Position numbers and translations under genes: made by a program
Assembly (NCBI RefSeq): GCF_000955975.1
Contig: NZ_JYJF01000011.1
Coordinates: 1 to 64,000 of the forward strand
DNA from: Saccharothrix sp. ST-888
GTDB lineage: Bacteria > Actinomycetota > Actinomycetes > Streptomycetales > Streptomycetaceae
Length of the DNA: 64,000 bases
Direction of reading: 5' to 3'
Notes under the pieces: model-generated
Database searches by the model: none
What the model was told of the DNA's origin: nothing
Seen by the model: only the letters and a program-made list of their open reading frames with translations
Part shown: positions 53,938 to 63,007 of the stretch, in pieces
Numbering within the stretch: position 1 is the first letter of the stretch
How the letters are laid out: each line of letters begins with the position of its first letter

Positions 53938-54355
53938 GACTCCGCCTTGCTCGGGGTGGGCGCGGGGGTGGGCGCGTCAGCGCGATCCTGGCACCCCGAA
54001 ACCCCCGGCGCACGCACCGCTGCGGCACGCCGTATGGGCCGGTTCCAACCGTTTTGCGCACCCGTCAACGACAGTTGACGATGCAGTGCGCGAACCGGGT
54101 GACAGCTCGACCGCTCCCGGGCGTGCCCTGTGGAAGCCGTCCTGTCCGCCCCGATTGGCCCGATAGATTCCCTCCCACGTTGGAAAGAGACGACACGGGC
54201 GGTCTGCGAGCAACGCGGAAGGTCAAGGCCGATGGTGGGACAGGGGGCGGATCCACCGCCCTCCCGTGTCCACACCACCGGCCTCGTGATCACCGCGCTG
54301 CTCGCCAGCGCCGCCTGCTGTTCGTCATACCCTCAGCCCGCCTGGGCACTCCGGG
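53938..54355. other. Intergenic region with an operator-like palindrome
   Basis: 418 nt. CGTCAAC-GACA-GTTGACG (54063-54080) is a perfect 7-bp inverted repeat just upstream of ltrA; TTGACG on the minus strand could be a -35. TAGATT (54163-54168) is a further promoter-like box. A short hydrophobic frame on the plus strand near 54230-54363 is not convincing as a gene. Confidence 0.45.
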
Positions 54356-56060
54356 TCACTTGAGCCAGCCGATCTTGGTGATGTCGGGGTTGGCGAGGCT
54401 GCTGGCCCCCTCGTTGGCCAGGCCCTTGCGGACGGCCAGGATGCTGGGCCGCTGGTAGATCTCGATGGTGTGGCCGAGTTCCCAGATCTTGGCGTCGGCC
54501 TCGTTGTACAGCTTGTCGGCCTCGGCCTTGTCGAGGGTGGCGGCGGCCTTCTTCAGCAGCGAGTCGATCTCGGGGGGTGCTGAGCTTCGAGAAGTTCCCG
54601 AACACGTTGTCGCCTTCGGGCGCACGGAAGTTGGGCACCGTTTGGGAGAGCGGGAAGGAGTCGGTGTTCCGCCAGCTCGCCAGGTCGAACTTGCCCTGGT
54701 TGATGTACTTGGTGAAGTACTCCTTGCTGGACACCTTGTCGATGTCCATCTTGATCCCCACCTGCTGCAACATGTTCTGCACGGCGGCGACCATGTCCAG
54801 CTGCTGCTGGGTGGTGCCGTCACTGACCACGAAGTGCAGCTCCAGCGACTGGCCGTCCTTGGTGCGCGGCTGGCCGGTTGCACCCTCCTTCCAGCCGGCC
54901 TTGTCCAGCAGCTGCTTGGCGACGTCCGGCGAGAACTTGGCCCAGTCGCCCGAGTTGTTCTGGTAGCCGGACTGGTTGGTCATGTAGAGGTGGTTGTCCA
55001 GCTTCTTGAACTGGATCGGCATGCCCTGGTTGACCACCTTGATCAGCGCGTCGCGGTCGATCGCCCGGCCGATCGCCTGGCGGACCGTCTGGTCGGCCAG
55101 TGCGCCGTTGCCGCCGAAGGAGATGTGCACCTCGTCCCACGGGGTGCCGGTGCTGATCCGGGTGTCCTTGGCGTCCTTGAGCTGGCTGTAGGCGGTGGTG
55201 TTGCTCGCCGGGGCCTCGTCGATCTCGTTGTTGAGGTACGCCTGGGTCATCGCGGGCAGGTCCATCACCCGGAAGGTGATCTTGTCCAGCCTGGCCGGGG
55301 TGCCCCACCAGTCGGGGTTGCGCACCAGGGTGATGGTCTGCGCGCTCTTGTCCATACCGCCGATCTTCATCGGACCGCCGAAGACCGAGACCTTCTCCAC
55401 CGAGCCGTTGTTGAACACATCCGCGTCGGCCAGCATGGAAGCCGGCACCAGCGGGTTGAACAGGTTCCGCCAGTCCGCGTACGGGCTGCCGAAGGTGACC
55501 TTGACCTCCTGGTCGTCGGCGCCCTTCGCCACGCTGGAGATCTGGTCGTACCCGGAGGAGTCCGCGATGTTGTAACCGGCGGCCTTGCCGTTGGTCGACT
55601 GCCAGACGGCCTTGAAGTCCTCGTACGAGATCGGCTTGCCGTCGGACCACTTGGCCTTGGGGTTGATCTTGTACGTGACCACCTGCGGCGAAGTGGAGGT
55701 GAGTTCGGCCGAGGTCAGGTACTCCGGCACCGGATGGAAGACACCCTTGGCGTCGGTGCGGAACAGCTTCGCCTCGACATAGCCCATGATGTCGACCGCG
55801 TCGCCGTAGCGGCCGTCCACCTGGTACGGGTTCCACTGGGTGATCCACTGCTGCAGGGCCTCCCGCAGCTCGCCGCCGTCCTTGACCTTGTCCAGCGGCT
55901 GGGCGTTGATGTCGTCGGCATCCTGGACGGGGGAGACCGTCTTGGCCACATCACCCGTCGAACCCGAGCCGCCGGAGCTGCAGCCGGTGACGGTCAGCGC
56001 CAGGGCGATCGCGACGACGGCGGCCCGGCCGAGGCCGCGGGCTGTGCTGGATGCGTCCAT
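54356..56060 (-). pseudogene. Peptide ABC transporter substrate-binding lipoprotein (family 5), frameshifted near the C-terminus
   Basis: From ATG 56060: signal peptide ALALTVTGC with a lipobox Cys, then a family 5 (OppA/DppA) fold: LDKVKDGGELREALQQWITQ, KAKWSDGKPISYEDFKAVWQ, DAVDIMGYVEAKLFRTDAKG. At a run of six G (54572-54577; C on the coding strand) the frame is lost. Counting five C restores STPEIDSLLKKAAATLDKAE and ends at NPDITKIGWLK, 54356, a 567-residue protein of normal length. A homopolymer error in the sequence is as likely as a real mutation. The permease and ATPase genes 372 nt away on the opposite strand complete the importer. Confidence 0.88.
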
Positions 56061-56432
56061 GAGGGGTTCCCCCGGAGAGTCTTCGACAGATTCCGGCCGC
56101 CGGGCATGGCAAGCCTTGAGCGTGGGCAGCCAATTCGGGTGCCCAGCGAGGAGGAACGTAACAGCGGATCAGTTCTGCCACCAGGGGCAGGTGTTCGCAC
56201 CTGATCGAATCGCAACAGGACGAAACACCGGCGCAATACTCCGTAAGTACCCGACTGAAAGACTCTGACCTGCGATTTCCCCCACCCGGGAAGAAACGCA
56301 GGCGCCGCAACCCCTGGACGGCCGTCCGCTCGTGCCGTAGAACTGCTGCGCGAAAGTGCGTCAAGTACCCCCTCACCGAAGGCCATTGATCATGCTCAGC
56401 AGGCACCCGAACAGCTTCCCCGGTGGTGGGCG
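56061..56432. promoter_or_regulatory. Divergent promoter region of the peptide importer
   Basis: 372 nt between the binding-protein gene and the permease operon. CAGGTG-TTCG-CACCTG (56188-56203) is a perfect inverted repeat that could be an operator or an RNA tetraloop hairpin. Otherwise nothing is encoded. Confidence 0.45.
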
Positions 56433-57416
56433 GTGATCCGCTATCTGGCCAAGCGCCTGGCGTACTACGCCGCGCTGCTGGTCGTCGCGGTCTTCCTGGC
56501 GTACGCGCTCTCCAGCACCGCGCTCGGCCCCCGGACGTACTTCGAGGCCAAGCAGCCCCGTCCGTCCGCCGCTTCGGTGGACCGGCAGTTGACCGCGCTG
56601 AACATCAACGACCACACCCCGGTGGTGGAACGTTTCGGCACCTGGTCGAGCGATCTGGTCCTGCACGGTGACCTCGGCCGGACCATCCACAACACCTCGG
56701 TGAACGCCGAGTTCGGGCGCCGAATTCTGGTGTCCCTGCGCCTGCTGCTGATCGGCAGTCTGCTCGGCATGCTGCTCGGGGTGGCGGGCGGCGCCTGGAG
56801 CGCCATTCGCCAGTACCGGATATCCGACCGGGTGTTGACCCTGGTCTCGTTCGTGCTGCTCTCGACTCCCGTCTTCCTGCTCGCCCTGCTGCTGAAGAAC
56901 GGCGCCATCGCCGCCAAGGACGCCGTCGGCCACGAGGTCATCCCGTTCACCGGGTACGAGACCCCCGGGCTGTCCGGCGGGATCGGCGCCCACCTCGGCG
57001 ACTGGGCGCTGCACCTGCTGCTGCCCACGCTCTCGCTGGCCCTCGGCGGACTGGCGATGTACAGCCGCTACCAGCGCGGCACCATGCTGGACGTCCTCGG
57101 CTCCGACTACCTGCGCACCGCCGAGGCCAAGGGCCTGACCCGCAACCGGGCACTGCTCAAGCACGGGCTGCGGACCGCGATCATCCCGATGTCGACCATG
57201 TTCGCCTACAGCTTCCTGGGCATCTTCACCGGCGCCACCTTCACCGAGACCATCTTCGGCTGGCACGGGATGGGCGAGTGGTTCATCCAGGCGATCAACG
57301 AGCAGGACGTCAACTCGGTGATCGCGGTCAACCTGTTCGCCGCCGTGGTGGTGCTGGCCTCGGGCTTCCTCGCGGACCTGCTGAACGCCGCGCTCGACCC
57401 GCGCGTACGGTCCTGA
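56433..57416 (+). CDS. Peptide ABC transporter permease (DppB/OppB-like)
   Basis: 327 residues from GTG 56433. Six membrane helices; N-terminal LAYYAALLVVAVFLAYALSS, then VSLRLLLIGSLLGMLLGVAG and TLVSFVLLSTPVFLLALLL. The EAA coupling loop is present in YLRTAEAKGLTRNRALLKHG. It forms the pore with the next permease. First gene of a tight operon (permease, permease, fused ATPase). Confidence 0.93.
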   Translation: MIRYLAKRLAYYAALLVVAVFLAYALSSTALGPRTYFEAKQPRPSAASVDRQLTALNINDHTPVVERFGTWSSDLVLHGDLGRTIHNTSVNAEFGRRILVSLRLLLIGSLLGMLLGVAGGAWSAIRQYRISDRVLTLVSFVLLSTPVFLLALLLKNGAIAAKDAVGHEVIPFTGYETPGLSGGIGAHLGDWALHLLLPTLSLALGGLAMYSRYQRGTMLDVLGSDYLRTAEAKGLTRNRALLKHGLRTAIIPMSTMFAYSFLGIFTGATFTETIFGWHGMGEWFIQAINEQDVNSVIAVNLFAAVVVLASGFLADLLNAALDPRVRS

Positions 57417-57429
57417 GGAGCTGACCTGT

Positions 57430-58401
57430 ATGACTGCCGTTCCCCCCACCGTTCCCCCCACGGCCGCGCTGATCGCCGACGGCCTCCCGGCCCCGGTGCC
57501 CGAGGAGGCCGCACCGGCCGGCCGGCTGCGGCTGGTGCTGGGCAGGATGCTGGCCTCGCGCGGCGTGCTGGCCGGCGGCGCGATCGTGCTGCTGCTCTTC
57601 CTGCTCGCCTTCGGCGGCCCGCTCCTGACCCCGTGGAACTACGCCACCCCCGACTACCTGGCGATCCGTCAGTCTCCCTCGGGCCAGCACTGGTTCGGCA
57701 CCAACGGCCTCGGGCAGGACGTCTTCGCCCAGACCGTGCGCGGCCTGCAGAAGTCGCTGGTGATCGGCCTGCTGGTGGCCTTCTTCTCCACGGTGGCGGC
57801 CTCCCTGGTCGGCGCCTGCGCCGGGTACTTCGGCGGCTGGACGGACCGGGCGCTCACCTTCCTGGTGGACCTGATGCTGGTCTTCCCCAGCTTCCTGATC
57901 ATCACCATCATCTCGCCCAAGCTGCGCGGGACCGGCTGGATCGCCTTCGTGGCCCTGCTGGCCGCCTTCAACTGGATGATCACCGCCCGGGTGGTCCGCT
58001 CGATGACCCGCTCGCTCAAGGAGCGCGAGTTCGTCCGGGCGGCCCAGTTCATGGGGGTCAGGCCGCTGCGGATCATCCTGCGGCACATCCTGCCGAACGT
58101 GGCCTCCTTCCTGATCACCGATGCCACCATCGCGGTCGGGGCCGCCGTGATGAGCGAGACCGCGCTCTCCTACTTCGGCTTCGGTGTCCGCGCCCCCGAC
58201 GTCTCGCTCGGCACCCTGCTGGCCGCCGGAACCGACCAGGCACCGGTCTTCCCCTGGCTGTTCTACTTCGCCGCCGGACTGCTGGTGCTCTTCGTCCTGG
58301 CGATCAACCTGATCGGCGACGGGCTGCGCGACGCGCTCGACCCGACCTCGGAAGGGACCCGGCCCGCACGGAAGTCCCGCACCCCTCGGAGCGGCAAGTG
58401 A
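57430..58401 (+). CDS. Peptide ABC transporter permease (DppC/OppC-like)
   Basis: 323 residues, GAGGAG about 9 nt before ATG 57430. Membrane helices VLAGGAIVLLLFLLAFGGPL, LLVAFFSTVAASLVGACAGY, and others. EAA-like loop REFVRAAQFMGVRPLRIILR; QHWFGTNGLGQDVFAQTVRG is the conserved periplasmic entry loop of this family. It ends GSRTPRSGK-like; its TGA overlaps the GTG of the ATPase gene, indicating coupled translation. Confidence 0.94.
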   Translation: MTAVPPTVPPTAALIADGLPAPVPEEAAPAGRLRLVLGRMLASRGVLAGGAIVLLLFLLAFGGPLLTPWNYATPDYLAIRQSPSGQHWFGTNGLGQDVFAQTVRGLQKSLVIGLLVAFFSTVAASLVGACAGYFGGWTDRALTFLVDLMLVFPSFLIITIISPKLRGTGWIAFVALLAAFNWMITARVVRSMTRSLKEREFVRAAQFMGVRPLRIILRHILPNVASFLITDATIAVGAAVMSETALSYFGFGVRAPDVSLGTLLAAGTDQAPVFPWLFYFAAGLLVLFVLAINLIGDGLRDALDPTSEGTRPARKSRTPRSGK

Positions 58402-60443
58402 CCACCACCGTCGAGACCGACCTGCTGACCGTCAGCGACCTGAGCGTCGACTTCAACGGCGTCCCGGCCGTGCGCGGGGTGGACCTGCGGCTGCGGCGCG
58501 GCGAGACCCTCGGCATCGTCGGCGAGTCCGGATCGGGCAAGTCCGTCACCTCGCTGGCGATTCTGGGCCTGCTGCCGACCACCGCGACGGTGAGCGGCTC
58601 GGTCAGGCTGGACGGGCGCGAACTGGTCGGCCTGCCCAACCGCGAGCTGGCCGCCATCCGGGGCCGCAAGGTGGCGATGGTCTTCCAGGACCCGCTCTCC
58701 GCCTTCACGCCCGTCTACCGGATCGGCGACCAGATCGTCGAGGCCCTGCGCATCCACCAGGACCTGGACAGGCCGGCGGCGCGCAAGCGGGCCGCCGAAC
58801 TGCTCGACCTGGTCGGCATCCCCTCCCCCGAACGCGCGCTGGCCGGCTTCCCGCACGAGTTCTCCGGCGGTATGCGCCAGCGCGCGATGATCGCGATGGC
58901 GATCGCCAACGACCCCGGCATCCTGCTCGCGGACGAGCCCACCACCGCCCTCGACGTCACCATCCAGGCCCAGGTGCTCGACGTCCTGCGCACCGCACAG
59001 CGCGAGACCGGCGCGGCACTGGTCCTGGTCAGCCACGACCTCGGCGTGATCGCCGGAATGGCCGACCGGGTCGCGGTGATGTACGCCGGGCGCGTGGTCG
59101 AAACAGCAGGCGTGGACGAGCTGTTCGCGCGCCCCCGGCATCCGTACACCCTCGGCCTGATCGGCGCGGTGCCCCGCCTCGACACCGGGGGCGGACCGCT
59201 GGTCCCGATCCCCGGCGGGCCGCCCGCCCTCGCCACCCTGCCGCCCGGCTGCCCCTTCGCCGCCCGCTGCCCGCTCGCCGAGGACCGCTGCCGTACCGAG
59301 GAACCCCGGCTGACCGGCGCGGACGGCCACCTGGCGGCCTGCGTACGAGCCGAGGAACTGGCCGAGCACGGCCCCGCACCGAGCGAGGTCTACCCGGTAC
59401 CCACGGTGCCGCCGGCCGCCGTCGCCCGGCCCCGGGACGAGCGCGAGAGCGTGCTGCGGGTCACCGGGCTGGCCAAGACCTTCCCGGTGCTCAAGGGCAG
59501 CGTCTTCAAGCGGAAGGTCGGCGAGGTGTATGCGGTGGACGGCGTCGAGCTGGACATCCGGCGCGGCGAAACCCTCGGCCTGGTCGGCGAGTCGGGATCG
59601 GGCAAGTCCACCACGCTCTTCGAACTGCTGCGCCTGGCCGAGCCCGAGGCCGGGCGGATCGAACTCCTCGGCCAGGACACCGCCCACTTGGACCGGTCGG
59701 CCGTGCACCGGCTGCGGTCCGACATCCAGATCGTCTTCCAGGATCCGATGGCCAGCCTGGACCCGCGGATGCCGATCTCGGACATCGTCGCCGAACCGCT
59801 GCTGGCGCAGGGCGCGGCGCGCGAGCTGATCGGACGGCGGGTGCCCGAACTCCTGCGCCAGGTCGGGCTGGACGCGGCACACGCCACCCGCTACCCGCAC
59901 CAGTTCTCCGGCGGGCAGCGGCAGCGGATCTCGATCGCCCGGGCACTCGCGGTGCAGCCGCAACTGCTGGTGCTGGACGAGCCGGTGTCGGCCCTGGACG
60001 TGTCCGTACAGGCGGGCGTGCTCAACCTGCTCCAGCAGCTCAAGGCGGAGCTGGGGCTCGCCTACCTCTTCGTCTCGCACGACCTGTCGGTGATCCGGCA
60101 CCTCTCCGACCGGGTCAGCGTGATGTACCTCGGGCGGACCGTCGAGTCCGGCGCGGTCAACGAGGTCTTCGAGCGGCCCCGGCACCCGTACACCCGGGCA
60201 CTGCTCTCGGCCGTCCCGCTGCCCGACCCCGCCGCCGAACGCAGCCGGAAGCGCATCCTGCTGGCCGGTGATCCGCCCTCGCCCACCGAACGACCCACCG
60301 GCTGCCCGTTCCGCGCCCGCTGCCCCGTCCACACCGCCCTGCCGTCCGACCTCCGCACCCGCTGCGAACAGGAACCCCCCGCCCTCGCCGAAGCCGCCCC
60401 CGGCCGGGACCACCACGCCGCCTGCCACTACCCGGACGCCTGA
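58398..60443 (+). CDS. Fused dipeptide/oligopeptide ABC transporter ATPase (DppD-DppF)
   Basis: 681 residues from GTG 58398, overlapping the permease stop. Two ATPase modules: module 1 with Walker A GESGSGKSVTS near residue 42, signature FSGGMRQRAMIA and Walker B ILLADEPTTALD; module 2 with Walker A GESGSGKSTT near 397, signature FSGGQRQRISIA and LLVLDEPVSALD. Each is followed by the C-terminal oligopeptide segment (PPGCPFAARCPLAEDRCR; TGCPFRARCPVHTALP) with Cys residues typical of OppD/OppF. In most bacteria these are two genes, so the fusion fixes a 1:1 ratio. It powers import with the two permeases. Confidence 0.95.
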   Translation: MTTTVETDLLTVSDLSVDFNGVPAVRGVDLRLRRGETLGIVGESGSGKSVTSLAILGLLPTTATVSGSVRLDGRELVGLPNRELAAIRGRKVAMVFQDPLSAFTPVYRIGDQIVEALRIHQDLDRPAARKRAAELLDLVGIPSPERALAGFPHEFSGGMRQRAMIAMAIANDPGILLADEPTTALDVTIQAQVLDVLRTAQRETGAALVLVSHDLGVIAGMADRVAVMYAGRVVETAGVDELFARPRHPYTLGLIGAVPRLDTGGGPLVPIPGGPPALATLPPGCPFAARCPLAEDRCRTEEPRLTGADGHLAACVRAEELAEHGPAPSEVYPVPTVPPAAVARPRDERESVLRVTGLAKTFPVLKGSVFKRKVGEVYAVDGVELDIRRGETLGLVGESGSGKSTTLFELLRLAEPEAGRIELLGQDTAHLDRSAVHRLRSDIQIVFQDPMASLDPRMPISDIVAEPLLAQGAARELIGRRVPELLRQVGLDAAHATRYPHQFSGGQRQRISIARALAVQPQLLVLDEPVSALDVSVQAGVLNLLQQLKAELGLAYLFVSHDLSVIRHLSDRVSVMYLGRTVESGAVNEVFERPRHPYTRALLSAVPLPDPAAERSRKRILLAGDPPSPTERPTGCPFRARCPVHTALPSDLRTRCEQEPPALAEAAPGRDHHAACHYPDA

Positions 60444-60541
60444 GCCGCCACACCGGAGCCGAGGCGCCCGCACGGAACGCGACCACCCGATCACGATTCG
60501 GAGATTCGGGCGAGGTCGCGTAGAGTCTTCGACGTCAGCAG

Positions 60542-60615
60542 GCGCCGCTAGCTCAGTTGGTTAGAGCAGCTGACTCTTAATCAGCGGGTCCGGGGTTCGA
60601 GTCCCTGGCGGCGCA
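60542..60615 (+). tRNA. tRNA-Lys (anticodon CTT), copy 3
   Basis: Same 74-nt sequence as copies 1, 2 and 4. TAGAGT (60521-60526) is the likely -10, with TTCGGA 18 nt upstream of it as a possible -35. No encoded CCA. Confidence 0.97.
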
Positions 60616-60622
60616 CAGACAA

Positions 60623-60662
60623 GCCTGAGGGCCTTCTCACGACGGTGAGGAGGCCCTCAGGC
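60623..60662 (+). terminator. Terminator after tRNA-Lys copy 3
   Basis: Arms GCCTGAGGGCCT and AGGCCCTCAGGC (60623-60634, 60651-60662), extended inward by further pairs. Closely similar to the copy 4 terminator. Confidence 0.85.
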
Positions 60663-60721
60663 GCTTCCGGGTTCCGCTCTGCCTGCGACCTCGCCACACG
60701 CAACCGCGGTGTTGCAATCTC

Positions 60722-61545
60722 TTGAACCGGCACGAATTCTGCCTTGAATTCGAAGGCATAGAGGCCTCTCCAAATCTAGAATTCAAGGCACGCGCCGACG
60801 CCCTAGCGGGCCCTCCTCGCGCTCACTCCACCGCCCCGCCAGCCCTGGATCGGTTCGCCACGCTCTCCTCCGTACCCCGCCGGGTCGCAGCCACCGCCGC
60901 CGCCTCCGTTCTCGCCGCCACTCTGCTGGCGGCCTGCGACAGCACCTCCGACGGCAGCGCCCCGGGAAAGGTCCGGATCGGCATCTCCGGCGCCGGCTCC
61001 GACTGGGACGTCCTCAAGGAGAAGGCCAAGGCCGAGGGCATCGACGTCGAACTGGTCGCCTTCGACGACTACGCACTGCCCAACAAGGCCCTGGCCGCCG
61101 GGGACATCGAGCTCAACGCCTTCCAGCACCTGGCGCTCCTCAGCCAGTTCAACGCCGGCAACGGCACCGACACCGTGCCGATCGGCGCCACTTCGGTCGC
61201 CCCGCTCGGACTGTTCTCGCTGAAGCACAAGAGCGTGGACCGGATCCCCGACGACGGGAAGATCGCGATCCCCAACGACCCGTCCAACCAGGGCCGCGCG
61301 CTGCGGGTACTGGAGCAGGCCGAGCTGCTGAAGCTCAAGGACACCACCGGGCTCTACGGCACCCCGGACGACATCACGGACGACCCCAGGCACCTCAGGA
61401 TCGTGTCGGTGGACGCCCAGCAGACCCCGCGCAGCCTCCAGGATGTGGACGGCGCCGTGATCAACTCGGGCGTCGCCGGCCAGGCCGGCTACGAGCCCAG
61501 CAGGCGATCTTCCAGGACGACCCCGAGGCACCCACGACCCAACCC
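60722..61545 (+). pseudogene. Decayed MetQ-like (NLPA) methionine-binding lipoprotein
   Basis: Lipobox LLAAC near the start, then the MetQ body: SDWDVLKEKAKAEGIDVELV, DYALPNKALAAGDIELNAFQ, HLALLSQFNAGNGTD, VDGAVINSGVAGQAGYEPS. At 61500 the frame is lost: QAIFQDDPEAP continues in another frame, consistent with loss of 4 nt (AGCA in an AGCAAGCAGG-like site). The last about 40-50 residues of MetQ are absent; the hydrolase gene ends at 61596. The only in-frame start is TTG 60722, before an odd low-GC stretch, so the 5' end is also damaged. No metN or metI ATPase/permease genes are adjacent. It is probably a relic. Confidence 0.8.
60740..60790. repeat. 12-bp perfect inverted repeat in a low-GC island
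   Basis: TGCCTTGAATTC (60740-60751) and GAATTCAAGGCA (60779-60790), with GAGGCCTC between them. AT content is far above the surroundings. It could be a transcript hairpin or an insertion scar at the damaged metQ 5' end. Confidence 0.6.
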
Positions 61546-61595
61546 CGCCCGGGCGGCCCCGGGGGCGCGGGGACCTGCGCGAGCAGCCCGCGCCC

Positions 61596-62462
61596 CTATC
61601 CGGCCGCGCCGAGGATCGCCTCGGCGACCGCGTCCGGCCGGTCGAACATCAGCAGGTGACCCGCCGGAGCCACCGTGCGGTACTCGGCCCCGAGCAGCTC
61701 GGCGAGCCCCCGCTGCGCCTCCAGCCACCGCCGGGTGCGCCGCGAGTCCCGCCCGTCGTCGGCCGCCAGCACGGTGACCGGCACCTGCGGCAGCGGCGCA
61801 GCGCGCCGCAGCTCGGCGAGCTGCGCGGCGACGTCCCGGTAGCTGCTGTTCTCCCGCAGGGCCGCCCGCAGCGCCCGGCCCGGTCGGTAGCACCGGCGCA
61901 CCAGCTCGACGGGCACCGGATCCTCACGCCGTACGGTGCTCGCCCGCGCGACGAGCCTGCGCCCGGCCGGTCCGAACAGGTACGGGACCGCCAGCGCGGT
62001 CGCCGAGGCTGCGAGCGTACGCGCCGTCAGATCGCGCAGTCCGGGCACCGGGCGCGGCCGGGCCTCGGGCTCGACGCTGCCGTCCAGCAGGACCAGAGCG
62101 GCCGTGCGCTCGGGGTGGAGGCGGGCGAAGGCCTCGGCGTGGAACCCGGCGAGCGAGTGGCCCGCCACCGTACAGCGGCCGGTCAGGCCGAGGGAGTCCA
62201 GGACCCGGCGGATCCGCTCCGCCTCCCGTGCCGCCGTCGGGACGAGTCGCGCCGGGGCGCTGAGCCCGTAGCCGGGGCGGTCGAAGCGGACCACCGTGCG
62301 GTGCGGCGCGAGCAGGGCGACCACGGCGTCCCAGTCGAACCAGCTGCACCCCAGGCCGCCGCTGAGCACACAGGCCGGGCCCCGGCCCTCGGACCGTACG
62401 TGCAGCGGGGTGCCGTCGATCAGCACGATCCGCGCCACGCCCGCCCCCGGCTCGGGGGTCAT
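61596..62462 (-). CDS. Alpha/beta hydrolase
   Basis: 288 residues from ATG 62462 (MTPEPGAG), with GGAGAGGGG upstream. Alpha/beta hydrolase fold: VRFDRPGYGLSAPARLVPTA, CTVAGHSLAGFHAEAFARLH with nucleophile Ser in GHSLAG, LVLLDGSVEPEARP with a likely acid, and TVAPAGHLLMFDRPDAVAEA with catalytic His. Esterase or peptidase activity is likely; the substrate is unknown. No signal peptide. It converges with the metQ relic and lies upstream of tRNA-Lys copy 4. Confidence 0.9.
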   Translation of the reverse strand: MTPEPGAGVARIVLIDGTPLHVRSEGRGPACVLSGGLGCSWFDWDAVVALLAPHRTVVRFDRPGYGLSAPARLVPTAAREAERIRRVLDSLGLTGRCTVAGHSLAGFHAEAFARLHPERTAALVLLDGSVEPEARPRPVPGLRDLTARTLAASATALAVPYLFGPAGRRLVARASTVRREDPVPVELVRRCYRPGRALRAALRENSSYRDVAAQLAELRRAAPLPQVPVTVLAADDGRDSRRTRRWLEAQRGLAELLGAEYRTVAPAGHLLMFDRPDAVAEAILGAAG

Positions 62463-62753
62463 GCCGCCCCGCCCCTCTCCTCCGGTGCGCCTTTCCCCTC
62501 CGGCGCGCACGTCGCGGTGGCCCGGACCCCCTTGGCCGGCACCGCCAGCCGGATCCCCACCAGCAGCAGCACGGCGGTGAACCGGGCCGCACGCGGACGG
62601 GCAGGCGCAGGACGGACGGGCTCAGGGCGACCGGGCACTCAACCACCCTAACCACCACAAGCCGGACATCCTCCGGCGTGTACCGGCCCGGCCGCCGGAG
62701 CAGCCCGGTTCGGAGCACCCGCTCGGACCGTGTATTGTTTTCCAGGTCAGCAG

Positions 62754-62827
62754 GCGCCGCTAGCTCAGTTGGTTAGAGCAGCTGACTCTTAATCAGCGGG
62801 TCCGGGGTTCGAGTCCCTGGCGGCGCA
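62754..62827 (+). tRNA. tRNA-Lys (anticodon CTT), copy 4
   Basis: Same 74-nt sequence as the other copies. TATTGT (62733-62738) is the likely -10, with TTCGGA 18 nt upstream of it, as for copy 3. No encoded CCA. Confidence 0.97.
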
Positions 62828-62834
62828 CAGACAA

Positions 62835-62874
62835 GCCTCAGGGCCTCCTCACGACGGTGAGGAGGCCCTGAGGC
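62835..62874 (+). terminator. Terminator after tRNA-Lys copy 4
   Basis: Perfect 18-bp arms (62835-62852 and 62857-62874; outer part GCCTCAGGGCC) with a 4-nt loop, followed by TTTTCG. Confidence 0.92.
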
Positions 62875-63007
62875 TTTTCGCGCTCCCCGCCGACCGTCCG
62901 GAACCCGCTCCAGTTACCGGATCGTGAAACAAAAAGGGACAAAGGTCCCTAACGGCTCACAAAAACCTCAGGCAGGCTGAATCGGTCTGCCGTCCGACCT
63001 AGATCGC

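Noticed and set aside
53749..54293. Short plus-strand frames next to ltrA
   Set aside because: No ribosome-binding site, low-complexity Arg/Pro content, and overlap with the real ltrA start on the other strand.
54130..54363. Small plus-strand frame with a hydrophobic end (LVITALLASAACC)
   Set aside because: Only moderate hydrophobicity, no signal peptide rules met and no clear start context; it overlaps the end of the peptide-binding gene.
56188..56203. CAGGTG-TTCG-CACCTG as a firm operator
   Set aside because: Single palindrome without a known cognate regulator in the window; kept only as a possible site.
60444..62900. A CRISPR or phage attachment site near the tRNA-Lys copies
   Set aside because: No spaced short repeats and no integrase or phage genes are present; the repeats are the tRNAs and their terminators.
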